A stretch of DNA of 7,479 bases from Blastococcus sp. (GTDB taxonomy: Bacteria > Actinomycetota > Actinomycetes > Mycobacteriales > Geodermatophilaceae), in the NCBI GenBank assembly GCA_025963345.1, contig JAOPUS010000282.1:1-7479 (forward strand). The letters are read 5' to 3'. The translations under genes and the position numbers were made by a program. Within the stretch, counting starts at the first letter, position 1. Every line of letters starts with the position of its first letter. The notes under the pieces were generated by a model, which ran no database searches, was not told where the DNA came from, and saw only the letters and a program-made list of their open reading frames with translations. Below are positions 1 through 5,882 of this stretch, piece after piece.

Positions 1-720
1 CAGAGCCAGGTCGGTACCGGGGAGCGGCTGCAGGTGCAGCGCGGCGTTGCGTGCAGTCGCGGTGCGCCGGGGGTCCACGACGACGTGCTGCGCGCCGCGC
101 TCGCGCCCCGCGTCGAAGTACTGCATCGCCGGCGGCATGGTGTCGGCCGGGTTGCTGCCGACCAGGACGACGATGTCGGCCTCGGCGATGTCCGCCAGCG
201 GGAACGGCATGCCGCGGTCCAGGCCGAACGCCCGGTTGGCCGCCCCCGCGGCCGAGGACATGCAGAACCGGCCGTTGTAGTCGATGGCGCTGGTGCGCAG
301 TGCGACGCGGGCGAACTTGCCGAACTGGTAGGCCTGCTCGTTGGTGAGCGACCCGCCACCGAAGCAGCCGATCGCGTCGCGCCCGTAGGCGGCCTGGGTG
401 CGCTCGATGGCGTCGACCAGCCGGCTGAGGGCGTCGTCCCACGTGGTCTCCACCAGCGGGCTGGTGCGGTCCCCCGGCGTGGCGCGGACCAGCGGGCGGA
501 GCAGTCGCTCCGGGTGGTCGAGCAGCTCGGTGGACGACCAGCCCTTGGAGCACAGGCCGCCCTTGTTGGTCGGGAAGTCGGCCGGCACGAGCGTGGCCGG
601 CCGGTCGCCGGCGGTCACGTTCATGCCGCACTGCAGCGAGCAGTAGGGGCAGTGGGTCAGCGTCGTGCGCGCCGTCCCCAGGCCGCCGGCGGGGGACCGA
701 GCGGAGACGGCGGCGGGCAT
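1..720 (-). CDS. Molybdopterin oxidoreductase, assimilatory nitrate reductase catalytic subunit type (N-terminal 240 aa, partial)
   Basis: The reverse strand is open from an ATG at 720 to the window edge and gives the first 240 residues of a molybdenum bis-MGD enzyme. The N-terminal 4Fe-4S motif is visible as HCPYCSLQCG (Cys24, Cys27, Cys31) with the fourth ligand in LCSKG (Cys57), and Lys59 is the usual electron-relay lysine. A second block, NGRFCMSSA, carries Cys153, the position of the molybdenum-ligating cysteine in NapA/NasA-type periplasmic and assimilatory nitrate reductases. It is followed by the cofactor-binding stretch VLVGSNPADT (186-195). No twin-arginine signal is present, which favours the cytoplasmic NasA/NarB type, reducing nitrate to nitrite, over NapA or secreted formate dehydrogenase. 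The start is well defined: an in-frame TGA lies about 45 bases upstream and no other start codon lies between. The ribosome site is weak. The C-terminus is outside the window, so the substrate is inferred from the N-terminal third. Confidence 0.85.
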   Translation of the reverse strand, partial: MPAAVSARSPAGGLGTARTTLTHCPYCSLQCGMNVTAGDRPATLVPADFPTNKGGLCSKGWSSTELLDHPERLLRPLVRATPGDRTSPLVETTWDDALSRLVDAIERTQAAYGRDAIGCFGGGSLTNEQAYQFGKFARVALRTSAIDYNGRFCMSSAAGAANRAFGLDRGMPFPLADIAEADIVVLVGSNPADTMPPAMQYFDAGRERGAQHVVVDPRRTATARNAALHLQPLPGTDLAL

Positions 721-866
721 GCGTCGAGGGTCTGTCGCCGTCGTTTCCCTTCGGGGACCCCGGCGTCAACGCTGCGTTCCGTCGTCCTCACGGCGTCCGC
801 CCGGCGGTTGTGCGCTCCCCACAGGGCAGAAATGGCCATTTCTGCCCCGGGTGGTCGAATGGACCC
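721..866. other. Divergent intergenic spacer between the nitrate reductase-type gene and the GNAT gene
   Basis: This 146-bp spacer must hold the promoters of both flanking genes. On the minus strand a TTGACG hexamer (764-769) resembles a -35 box, but no convincing -10 follows at normal spacing. The one clear structure is the palindrome at 824-847. I see no additional ORF with coding character here. Confidence 0.5.
824..847. repeat. Perfect 24-bp palindrome, copy 1 of a repeat with core GCAGAAATGGCCATTTCTGC
   Basis: The two arms are exactly self-complementary, with centre between 835 and 836 and no mismatch over 12 bp per arm. The 20-bp core is identical to that at 5852-5871, flanked here by GG on the left and CC on the right. 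It lies in a divergent spacer, 19 bases before the GTG start of the GNAT gene, so it cannot be an ordinary terminator of either neighbour. As RNA it would fold into a stem with a GGCC tetraloop or smaller. It could be a protein-binding site or a dispersed palindromic repeat. Function is unknown. Confidence 0.9.
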
Positions 867-1526
867 GTGACCTCGCGCCGTCCCACCGTCCAGCGGATCG
901 ACGACCCGGACGAGGAGGGGCCCGACGTCCGGCTGGCCGAGCAGCGCGACGTGCCGCGGATCGCCGCCACCCTGACCATCGCCCTCGGCGACTCGCGCTG
1001 GACCCGCTGGGCCCTGCCCGACGACGGTCGGCTGCAGCGGCTCACCCGCTTGAACGAGCTCGACGCGGGACACCGGGGCGTGTCCACCGGTACCGCCTGG
1101 GTCACCGACGACGTCACCGCCGTCGCCGTGTGGGAGCCCCCGGCCGAGGCGGAGGGCACCGCTCCCCTGCCGGCCGACGTCCGGGCGGCGCTGGCGCGCG
1201 AGCTTCCGTACCTGGCGGCTGACCGGTGGCCCGCGGTCGCCGGCACCGACTCGCTGATCCGGTCCGCCCGCCCCACCGAGCCGCACTGGTGGCTGGCGCA
1301 CCTCGGTGTCCGGCCGACGGCGCGGCGACGGGGTCTGGCAGCGGCAGTGCTCGCGCCGGGGCTGGTGCGCTGCGACGCCGAGGACACGCTCGCCGCGGCC
1401 GCCGTCTACAGCTGGGCCAACGTCCGGTTCCTGCGCGGCTTCGGCTTCGAGGTCACCCTCACCACCCGGACGACGGACGACGAGCTCCCGCTGTGGGTGC
1501 TGGTACGGCAGCCTCAGCGCCGCTGA
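867..1526 (+). CDS. GNAT-family N-acetyltransferase
   Basis: This encodes a 219-residue protein of the GCN5-related acetyltransferase fold, which transfers an acetyl group from acetyl-CoA to an amine. The substrate is not predictable. The N-terminal beta strand and helix begin at VRLAEQRDVPRIAATL (about residues 21-36). The acetyl-CoA binding motif A is HLGVRPTARRRGLAAAVL (about 145-162), with R-R-x-G-L/A replacing the classic Q/R-x-x-G-x-G/A. The following helix (CDAED) and the strand SWANVRFLRGFGFEV (about 182-196) match the usual C-terminal motif B of the family. I chose the GTG at 867. An in-frame ATG at 810 would make the palindrome at 824-847 code for protein and adds nothing family-like. 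A clear Shine-Dalgarno sequence is absent for either start. The gene stands alone; the next gene starts 93 bases after its stop with its own promoter candidate. Confidence 0.85.
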   Translation: MTSRRPTVQRIDDPDEEGPDVRLAEQRDVPRIAATLTIALGDSRWTRWALPDDGRLQRLTRLNELDAGHRGVSTGTAWVTDDVTAVAVWEPPAEAEGTAPLPADVRAALARELPYLAADRWPAVAGTDSLIRSARPTEPHWWLAHLGVRPTARRRGLAAAVLAPGLVRCDAEDTLAAAAVYSWANVRFLRGFGFEVTLTTRTTDDELPLWVLVRQPQRR

Positions 1527-1542
1527 CATTTCTTTCGCGACC

Positions 1543-1569
1543 TGTCGATGCGGGCGTTCCCCGTTCGTA
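1543..1569 (+). promoter_or_regulatory. Candidate ECF42-type promoter upstream of the DGPF-sigma operon
   Basis: TGTCGA at 1543-1548 is followed after 17 bases by CGTA at 1566-1569, about 50 bases before the DGPF start codon. From the literature on the ECF42 group I recall a -35 of TGTCGA and a -10 of the CGA/TC type upstream of DGPF genes. The -35 match is exact and the -10 match is partial. Because the downstream operon encodes such a sigma factor, autoregulation is the natural reading. Recognition is inferred from sequence only. Confidence 0.55.
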
Positions 1570-1580
1570 CAGAGGGTGAG

Positions 1581-1600
1581 CCGCCGGAAGAGACCGGCGG
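1581..1600 (+). other. Small hairpin in the 5' leader of the DGPF gene
   Basis: CCGCCGG (1581-1587) pairs exactly with CCGGCGG (1594-1600) around the loop AAGAGA. The stem ends six bases before a strong ribosome site, GAGGAGGAA (1607-1615). It lies inside the predicted transcript, so it could shape translation or mRNA stability. A 7-bp stem is not rare in DNA this GC-rich, so it may be incidental. Confidence 0.35.
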
Positions 1601-1619
1601 GGATCCGAGGAGGAACGCG

Positions 1620-1976
1620 ATGCCGCACTACCTGCTGACCGTGGTCGAGCCGAGCGTCGGACCCGGCCTGGAGCCGGGGGCGCTGGAGACGATCATGAAG
1701 GACGTCGACGCCGTCCATCGGGAGATGCAGAACGCCGGCGTGTGGGTCTTCGGCGGCGGCCTGCACCCGCCGAGCACCGCCACCACGCTGCGGCCGAAGG
1801 ACGGCGACGTCCTGATGACCGACGGGCCGTTCATCGAGGGCAAGGAGCACGTCGGGGGTTTCTCGATCATCGACGTCCCGGACCTGGACGCCGCGCTCGC
1901 GTGGGGCCGCAAGCTGGTCGGCGCCACCACGATCCCGGTCGAGGTGCGGCCGTTCTACGACGGCTCCGGGGCCTGA
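1620..1976 (+). CDS. YCII-related DGPF-domain protein, partner of the ECF sigma factor
   Basis: A 118-residue cytoplasmic protein of the DGPF/YCII-related family. The start MPHYLLTVV is typical, and the family signature is seen as LMTDGPFIEGKEHVGGF (about residues 65-81), followed by the conserved strand SIIDVPDLDAALAW. The family has a ferredoxin-like alpha-beta fold of the YciI superfamily, but no enzymatic activity is firmly assigned. The start is secure: GAGGAGGAA (1607-1615) sits at normal spacing before the ATG at 1620. The sigma factor gene begins eight bases after the stop, so the two are co-transcribed. DGPF proteins are the conserved genomic partners of ECF42 sigma factors, which lack a classical anti-sigma factor. 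A role as signal input or as the regulated output is inferred from that association. Confidence 0.93.
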   Translation: MPHYLLTVVEPSVGPGLEPGALETIMKDVDAVHREMQNAGVWVFGGGLHPPSTATTLRPKDGDVLMTDGPFIEGKEHVGGFSIIDVPDLDAALAWGRKLVGATTIPVEVRPFYDGSGA

Positions 1977-1984
1977 CCGACGGC

Positions 1985-3232
1985 ATGTCCGAGATGCCGG
2001 CCGTGGAGATCGAGCGCGTCTTCCGCGAGCAGTACGGCCGGGCCGTCGCCGTGCTCACCCGCCTCCTCGGCGACATCGGCGCCGCCGAGGAGGCGGTGCA
2101 GGATGCCTTCCTCACCGCCGTCCAGCGCTGGCCGTCCGAGGGCGTCCCGCCCAGCCCGTCCGGCTGGATCGTCACCACCGCCCGGAACCGGGCCATCGAC
2201 CGGCTGCGCCGGGAAGTCACCCGGGCCGACCGCTACGCGCAGGCCGCGCTGCTGCATGCCGACGCCGAACCGGTGGAGGAGGGACCCGTGCCCGACGACC
2301 GGCTGCGCATGGTGTTCACGTGCTGCCACCCGGCGCTCGCCGTCCCGGCGCAGGTGGCGCTGACCCTGCGACTGCTGGGCGGCCTGACCACTGCCGAGAT
2401 CGCCACGGCCTTCCTGGTGCCCGAGCCGACGATGGCCCAGCGGCTGGTGCGGGCAAAGGCCAAGATCCGGGACGCCCGGATCCCGTACCGGGTGCCCAGC
2501 GAGGCGGAGCTGCCCGATCGGCTGCCCGCGGTGCTCGCCGTCGTGTACCTGATCTTCACCGAGGGCCACCGGGCGACGTCCGGCGAGCACCTGATCCGCG
2601 AGGACCTCTGCGCCGAGGCCATCCGGCTCGGCCGGCTGCTGGCCGGGCTGATGCCGGACGAGCCCGAGGTCGTCGGCCTGCTCGCCCTGATGCTGCTGAC
2701 GCAGGCACGCCGCCCGGCCCGCGAGACCCCGGACGGCGACCTCGTCCTGCTGCCCGACCAGGACCGCACCCGCTGGGACCGCGCGTTGATCACCGAGGGG
2801 CAGGCGCTGGTCCGCGCCTGCCTGCGGCGCGACCGCCCCGGGCCGTATCAGCTCCAGGCGGCGATCAACGCCGTGCACAGCGACGCAGCCACCGCCGCCG
2901 ACACCGACTGGCGGCAGATCATGGCTCTCTACGACCAGTTGCTGGCGCTCATGCCGACCCCGGTCGTGGCACTCAATCGCGCGGTGGCGGTGGCGGAGGT
3001 CTCCGGCCCGGCCGGGGCCCTGGAACTCGTCGACGAACTGGACCTGCCACGCCATCAGCTCTTCCACGCCGTCCGTGCCGACCTGCTGCGGCGGCTGGGC
3101 CGGGACGCGGAAGCGGCCGACGCCTACGACGCTGCGATCGGGCTGGCCGGGAACGAGCCGGAGCGGGCGTTCCTGCGGCGTCGTCGGGCCTCGCTCGATG
3201 AGTCCGCCGGGCCGCGGTCTGATCGGGTGTGA
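1985..3232 (+). CDS. ECF RNA polymerase sigma factor, ECF42-like, with long C-terminal extension
   Basis: A 415-residue extracytoplasmic-function sigma factor, about twice the length of a minimal ECF. Region 2 covers roughly residues 10-80, including the -10 recognition part GWIVTTARNRAIDRLRRE. Region 4 covers about 108-165, with the helix-turn-helix LTTAEIATAFLVPEPTMAQRLVRAKAKI. The remaining 250 residues form the extension that defines the ECF42 group. It contains the block DGDLVLLPDQDRTRWDR (about 250-266) and a TPR-like helical pair near the end (AVRADLLRRLGRDAEAADAYDAAI, interrupted here by no gap). In this group the extension, not an anti-sigma factor, is thought to control activity. 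The ATG at 1985 follows the DGPF stop by eight bases and begins just before the conserved VFREQYGRAVAVL. A second in-frame ATG at 1994 is possible. The Shine-Dalgarno is weak, suggesting coupling to the upstream gene. A short ORF overlaps its stop by four bases. Confidence 0.93.
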   Translation: MSEMPAVEIERVFREQYGRAVAVLTRLLGDIGAAEEAVQDAFLTAVQRWPSEGVPPSPSGWIVTTARNRAIDRLRREVTRADRYAQAALLHADAEPVEEGPVPDDRLRMVFTCCHPALAVPAQVALTLRLLGGLTTAEIATAFLVPEPTMAQRLVRAKAKIRDARIPYRVPSEAELPDRLPAVLAVVYLIFTEGHRATSGEHLIREDLCAEAIRLGRLLAGLMPDEPEVVGLLALMLLTQARRPARETPDGDLVLLPDQDRTRWDRALITEGQALVRACLRRDRPGPYQLQAAINAVHSDAATAADTDWRQIMALYDQLLALMPTPVVALNRAVAVAEVSGPAGALELVDELDLPRHQLFHAVRADLLRRLGRDAEAADAYDAAIGLAGNEPERAFLRRRRASLDESAGPRSDRV

Positions 3233-3438
3233 CCACCCCTCAGCAGCTCGAGCTGCTCGGCACACGACGGCCGGCCAAGGTCGGCGGGACGGCCGACGGC
3301 CATCCGTTCGCCTCGACGCTCATGTCGTCGGGCAACGGACCGCACTGGCTCCCGCTGCGCGCCGCGCTGTGCCAGTCGATCGGCAAGAGCGCGGCCGGCG
3401 ACGAGGTCTCCGCGCATCTGCAGCAGCGCCTGAGCTGA
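3229..3438 (+). CDS. Short DUF1905-like protein, N-terminally reduced
   Basis: A 69-residue ORF that starts at a GTG overlapping the sigma factor stop in a GTGA arrangement, which implies translational coupling. Residues 13-67 resemble the C-terminal half of DUF1905 domains: a beta strand ending in HPFASTLM, a short glycine turn, the PLRAALCQSIGK helix and the closing signature AGDEVSAHLQ. DUF1905 proteins usually run 90 residues or more, and the first strands of the small beta-barrel appear to be missing. This may be a genuinely short version or a decayed remnant. The stop at 3436-3438 abuts the arfB stop on the other strand with no gap. The family has no established biochemical role. The assignment is by pattern recognition, not alignment. 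Confidence 0.65.
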   Translation: MTTPQQLELLGTRRPAKVGGTADGHPFASTLMSSGNGPHWLPLRAALCQSIGKSAAGDEVSAHLQQRLS

Positions 3439-3879
3439 CTAGTCCCAGTTGCGGCGCTGCTTCTTGAGCTGCCCGCGCTGCTTCTTGGCCTCGATCCGGC
3501 GCTCCTTGGAGCCGCGGGTCGGCTTGGTGCGGCGCCTGCTCGGCGGCGGTGGTGCGAGTGCGGCGCGGAGGACGGCGGCCAGCCGCTCGCGCGCTGCCTG
3601 CCGGTTGCGCAGCTGCTGACGATGCTCGCTGGCGGCGATGGTGAGGACGCCGTCCACCAGCCGGCTCCCGAGGCGGGCAGCGAGCCGCTGCTGCTGGGGC
3701 TCGGTCAGCCCGGGGATCTCCAGCGGCGCGACCGAGAGCTCGACTCGCGAGTCGGCGGTGTTGACGCCCTGCCCGCCCGGGCCCGACGAGCGGGAGAACC
3801 TCCAGTTCAACGCGGCCGCGGGGACGACGACGGAGCCGGTGACCGCCAGGTCGCCGGACGGGTCGTCGGTCGCCGCCAT
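3439..3879 (-). CDS. arfB: Alternative ribosome-rescue factor ArfB (peptidyl-tRNA hydrolase)
   Basis: A 146-residue class I release-factor-like protein that frees ribosomes stalled on non-stop mRNA by hydrolysing the peptidyl-tRNA. The catalytic GGQ is at residues 35-37 in SSGPGGQGVN, followed by the usual strand ADSRVEL. The C-terminal tail (about 115-143) is rich in Arg and Lys, with the family pattern TKPTRGSKERR. In ArfB this tail enters the empty mRNA channel of the ribosome. Length and order match E. coli YaeJ/ArfB (140 aa), and the codon-recognition domain of true release factors is absent. The ATG at 3877-3879 was chosen; a GTG two codons upstream (3885) is equally in frame. An AGGA sits 10 bases before the ATG. 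It lies downstream of the phosphotransferase remnant with a 19-base gap. Confidence 0.93.
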   Translation of the reverse strand: MAATDDPSGDLAVTGSVVVPAAALNWRFSRSSGPGGQGVNTADSRVELSVAPLEIPGLTEPQQQRLAARLGSRLVDGVLTIAASEHRQQLRNRQAARERLAAVLRAALAPPPPSRRRTKPTRGSKERRIEAKKQRGQLKKQRRNWD

Positions 3880-3898
3880 GAGCACAGTGTCCTGGACG

Positions 3899-4324
3899 TC
3901 AGGCCTGCGCGGCCGCGGGCGCGGCTACGGTGCCGGGCTCGAGGCACTCAGCGGTCCATCCGCGGACGCTGTCCTGCCACTCGGGCCGCTCCGCCGGGTG
4001 CACGCCGCGGAGGATCCGCCGCCAGGTGAGCGCACGCTGCAGCGGTCCCACCGTGAGGGCCAGGTCGCACTGCTCCCGCAGCGTGGGCAGGCTGCCGTGC
4101 TCGCGCCAGACGTCGAGGTAGGCGTCCCGCAGGGACCCGTTCGGGAACCCACTCCCCCAGCGCCGCAGCCGGGCCAACCGGAAGGCCGTCGACCAGGCGC
4201 GCACGTGCGGCTGCTCCGGCTCGCCCTCCAGCGTCAGCCCGTGCGCAGCCAGTTGCTCGACCGCCCAGGCCAGGGCGCCGGACCGCCAGCCGGGGTCCTG
4301 CCACGTCGCGATCCGGTGGTGGCC
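3899..4324 (-). pseudogene. Remnant of an aminoglycoside-phosphotransferase-like gene with internal deletion
   Basis: The reverse strand is open for 141 codons before a TGA (3899-3901), with actinobacterial codon use. The first part, with HRIATWQDPGWRSGALAW then the block GEPEQPHVRAWSTAFRL (about residues 34-50), looks like the N-terminal lobe of actinobacterial phosphotransferases. The rest, with LRDAYLDVWREHG then LALTVGPLQRALTWRRI and a closing DSVRGWTAECLEP, looks like the C-terminal helices of the same family. The kinase core that should lie between is absent, including the ATP-binding lysine region and the catalytic HGDLHxxN loop. That points to an in-frame deletion of roughly 150-200 codons near 4145-4175. 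No ATG, GTG or TTG exists in frame before a GTG at 4204, although the similarity extends 40 codons further to the TGA at 4325-4327. A GTG at 4326-4328 is out of frame, suggesting an additional frameshift at the original start. Confidence 0.65.
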
Positions 4325-4412
4325 TCACCCGGAGTGCCGTCGGTGCTCACCGGCCGACGTCAGGTGACGGGAGCAGCCCATCGCACGTGGTTTTCTGCCG
4401 GACGCGGTCGCA

Positions 4413-4916
4413 TCAGGCGGGAACAGGATCGGCGCCACCGGCGGCTCCCGGTCGGCATCTGACCAGCCGCAGCACGGTGAGCCTGGTTCCGCGCCGCGCA
4501 CCGTGCCTCTCCAGCGCCTGCACGGCGTAGGCCGAGCACGTGGGGGTGAAGTGGCAGCACGGCGGGCGCTTGGGGCTGATCTCGCGTTGGTAGACGCGGA
4601 CGGCGGCGATCATCCGCTCGGCCACGGTGCGGCGTCCGCCCACGTCCGTTCGGCGGAGCGAACGGGCGGTCGACGGGGCGACGTACAGGAGATCCATCCC
4701 GCAGCCGAGCGACTCCGCCAGGCAGCAGCCGGCGTTGATGAACAGCAGGTCTCGCAGGCACGAGCCACCGCCGCCGCCATAGCCACGGCGGTACCCGTAA
4801 CCGGGGCCGTAGCCGGGAGGTGGCCCGTAGCCGCGGCCGTAGCCAGGGCCGCCGAACCCCGGTCCGTAGCCGCGCCGACGACGGCGGCCCCCGCCACTTC
4901 TCCAGATGAAGACCAT
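4413..4916 (-). CDS. yidD: YidD-family membrane protein insertion efficiency factor with Gly/Tyr-rich N-terminal extension
   Basis: A 167-residue protein whose last 66 residues are a complete YidD domain: AAVRVYQREISP (about 104-115), the cysteine signature CCHFTPTCSAYAVQALERHG (120-139) and the closing LVRCRPGAAGGADPVP. YidD is a small inner-membrane-associated protein that assists YidC/Sec-dependent membrane insertion. The canonical YidD would begin near Met102. Here about 100 residues precede it: an Arg patch, a Gly/Tyr/Pro-rich stretch of GYGPG-like units (16-50), and a Cys-containing hydrophobic helix, SCLRDLLFINAGCCLAESL (52-70). The frame is continuous and the family pattern intact, so both halves are probably made. 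The ATG at 4916 has only a weak AGG upstream. An internal start at Met102 (4613) has no ribosome site. It is not in the usual rpmH-rnpA-yidD-yidC cluster, so it may be a second copy. Confidence 0.85.
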   Translation of the reverse strand: MVFIWRSGGGRRRRRGYGPGFGGPGYGRGYGPPPGYGPGYGYRRGYGGGGGSCLRDLLFINAGCCLAESLGCGMDLLYVAPSTARSLRRTDVGGRRTVAERMIAAVRVYQREISPKRPPCCHFTPTCSAYAVQALERHGARRGTRLTVLRLVRCRPGAAGGADPVPA

Positions 4917-4948
4917 GCGGCGGCCTGTACCGCGGGAGGATCGTCGTC

Positions 4949-5845
4949 ATGCGTTCCCTCGCCGATGCACTCGCCACCGGCACTGTGATCCTCGACGGCG
5001 GGCTGTCCACCGAGCTCGAGGCGCGCGGCCATGACGTGAGCTCGGCGCTGTGGTCGGCCCGGCTGCTCCGGGACGATCCCGGTGCGATCGTGGCAGCGCA
5101 CGCCGCCTTCGCCGCGGCCGGCGCCCAGGTGGCGACGACGGCGAGCTATCAGGCCACGGTCGAGGGCTTCGGCGCGGCCGGAGTGGATGCCGCCGAGGCC
5201 CGCCGGCTGATCGCGTCGTCGGTGGCGCTGGCCCGGGAGGGCCAGGGAGAGGGCTGGGTCGCCGGCTCGGTCGGCCCGTACGGCGCGATGCTCGCCGACG
5301 GGTCGGAGTACACCGGGGCCTACGTCGATTCGGTGTCGGTGGCCGACCTACGCACCTTCCACCGGCCGCGGATGGAGCTGCTGGCCGAGGCCGGGGCCGA
5401 CGTCCTGGCCTGCGAGACGGTGCCCGCCGCCGCCGAGGCCGAGGCCCTGATCACCGAGGCGGAGACGCTCGGGGTCCCGATCTGGCTCTCGCTCACCACG
5501 CTGGTCGACGACGACGGCGCCGTCCGCACCCGCCGGGGCGAGCTCGCAGCGGACGTGTTCTCGATGACCGCCCACGTGGACGCCGTGATCGCCGTCGGCG
5601 TCAACTGCACCGCCCCGCACGCCGTCGGGCCCTCGGTCGCCGCTGCGTCGGCTGCCGGGAAGCCGGTCGTCGTCTACCCGAACAGTGGCGAGGGCTGGGA
5701 CGCCGCCGCTCGCCGCTGGACCGGTTCGCCGGGGATCTCGACCGACGACGTCCCCCGGTGGGTCGCCGCGGGCGCCCGGCTGGTCGGCGGCTGCTGCCGG
5801 GTCCGGCCCGAGCACGTCGCCGCCATCACCGCCACGCTCGGCTGA
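4949..5845 (+). CDS. mmuM: Homocysteine S-methyltransferase (MmuM-like)
   Basis: A 298-residue cytosolic enzyme of the Pfam homocysteine S-methyltransferase family, which makes methionine by transferring a methyl group from S-methylmethionine or S-adenosylmethionine to homocysteine. The start ILDGGLSTELEARGHD (14-29) is the family's first signature, followed by TTASYQAT (63-70), GSVGPYGAML (106-115) and ACETVP (154-159). The zinc ligands are all present: Cys220 in GVNCTAPH and the pair Cys282-Cys283 in GGCCRV. The length is close to E. coli MmuM (310 aa), and the cobalamin domain of MetH is absent. The ATG at 4949 is preceded by GGGAGGA (4934-4940) at good spacing. The gene is divergent from yidD across 32 bases, so their promoters overlap the yidD 5' coding region or each other. 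It ends one base before the palindrome at 5847. Confidence 0.93.
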   Translation: MRSLADALATGTVILDGGLSTELEARGHDVSSALWSARLLRDDPGAIVAAHAAFAAAGAQVATTASYQATVEGFGAAGVDAAEARRLIASSVALAREGQGEGWVAGSVGPYGAMLADGSEYTGAYVDSVSVADLRTFHRPRMELLAEAGADVLACETVPAAAEAEALITEAETLGVPIWLSLTTLVDDDGAVRTRRGELAADVFSMTAHVDAVIAVGVNCTAPHAVGPSVAAASAAGKPVVVYPNSGEGWDAAARRWTGSPGISTDDVPRWVAAGARLVGGCCRVRPEHVAAITATLG

Positions 5846-5846
5846 A

Positions 5847-5876
5847 CGGCCGCAGAAATGGCCATTTCTGCGGCCG
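5847..5876. repeat. Perfect 30-bp palindrome, copy 2, between convergent genes
   Basis: Fifteen base pairs per arm match without error around the centre 5861/5862. The inner 20 bases equal those of copy 1 at 826-845, but the flanks are CGGCC and GGCCG where copy 1 has GG and CC. It begins one base after the mmuM stop (5843-5845) and ends six bases before the SDR stop (5883). The position fits a bidirectional transcription stop, and the RNA would be a very stable hairpin on either strand. No T-tract follows on either side, so it is not a classical intrinsic terminator, although actinobacteria often use hairpins without U-tracts. Confidence 0.9.
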
Positions 5877-5882
5877 ATCGCC

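Noticed and set aside
752..770. Similarity between the minus-strand nitrate reductase upstream region and the DGPF promoter region (both read like VDAGVP in one frame)
   Set aside because: The match is partial, lacks the exact TGTCGA, and needs a gap. It could be chance in GC-rich DNA.
34..870. Long plus-strand open frame opposite the nitrate reductase-type gene
   Set aside because: The translation is Ala/Arg/Gly-rich with no family pattern. The opposite strand carries clear Fe-S and Mo-cofactor motifs, so this is a shadow frame of GC-rich DNA.
1527..1533. CATTTCT just after the GNAT stop, resembling half of the palindrome core
   Set aside because: Only seven bases match and there is no opposite arm.
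657..1850. Long minus-strand open frame opposite the GNAT and DGPF genes
   Set aside because: It has low-complexity Arg/Gly/Pro composition and crosses an intergenic spacer, the palindrome and two well-supported genes on the other strand.
1955..3265. 436-codon minus-strand open frame opposite the sigma factor
   Set aside because: It mirrors the sigma factor codons and shows no recognisable domain. GC-rich third positions make such frames common.
3948..4328. 126-codon minus-strand frame with a GTG start over the phosphotransferase remnant
   Set aside because: The composition is Ala/Arg/Pro-rich noise. The neighbouring frame contains the family-like blocks.
4338..4359. Inverted repeat CGTCGG/CCGACG after yidD, a possible terminator
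   Set aside because: Six pairs with a 10-base loop and no T-tract is within chance for this base composition.
4775..4870. Repetitive GTAGCC-like DNA as a possible tandem repeat or CRISPR
   Set aside because: It is explained by the GYGPG-type low-complexity coding of yidD. Units vary in length and there are no spacers.
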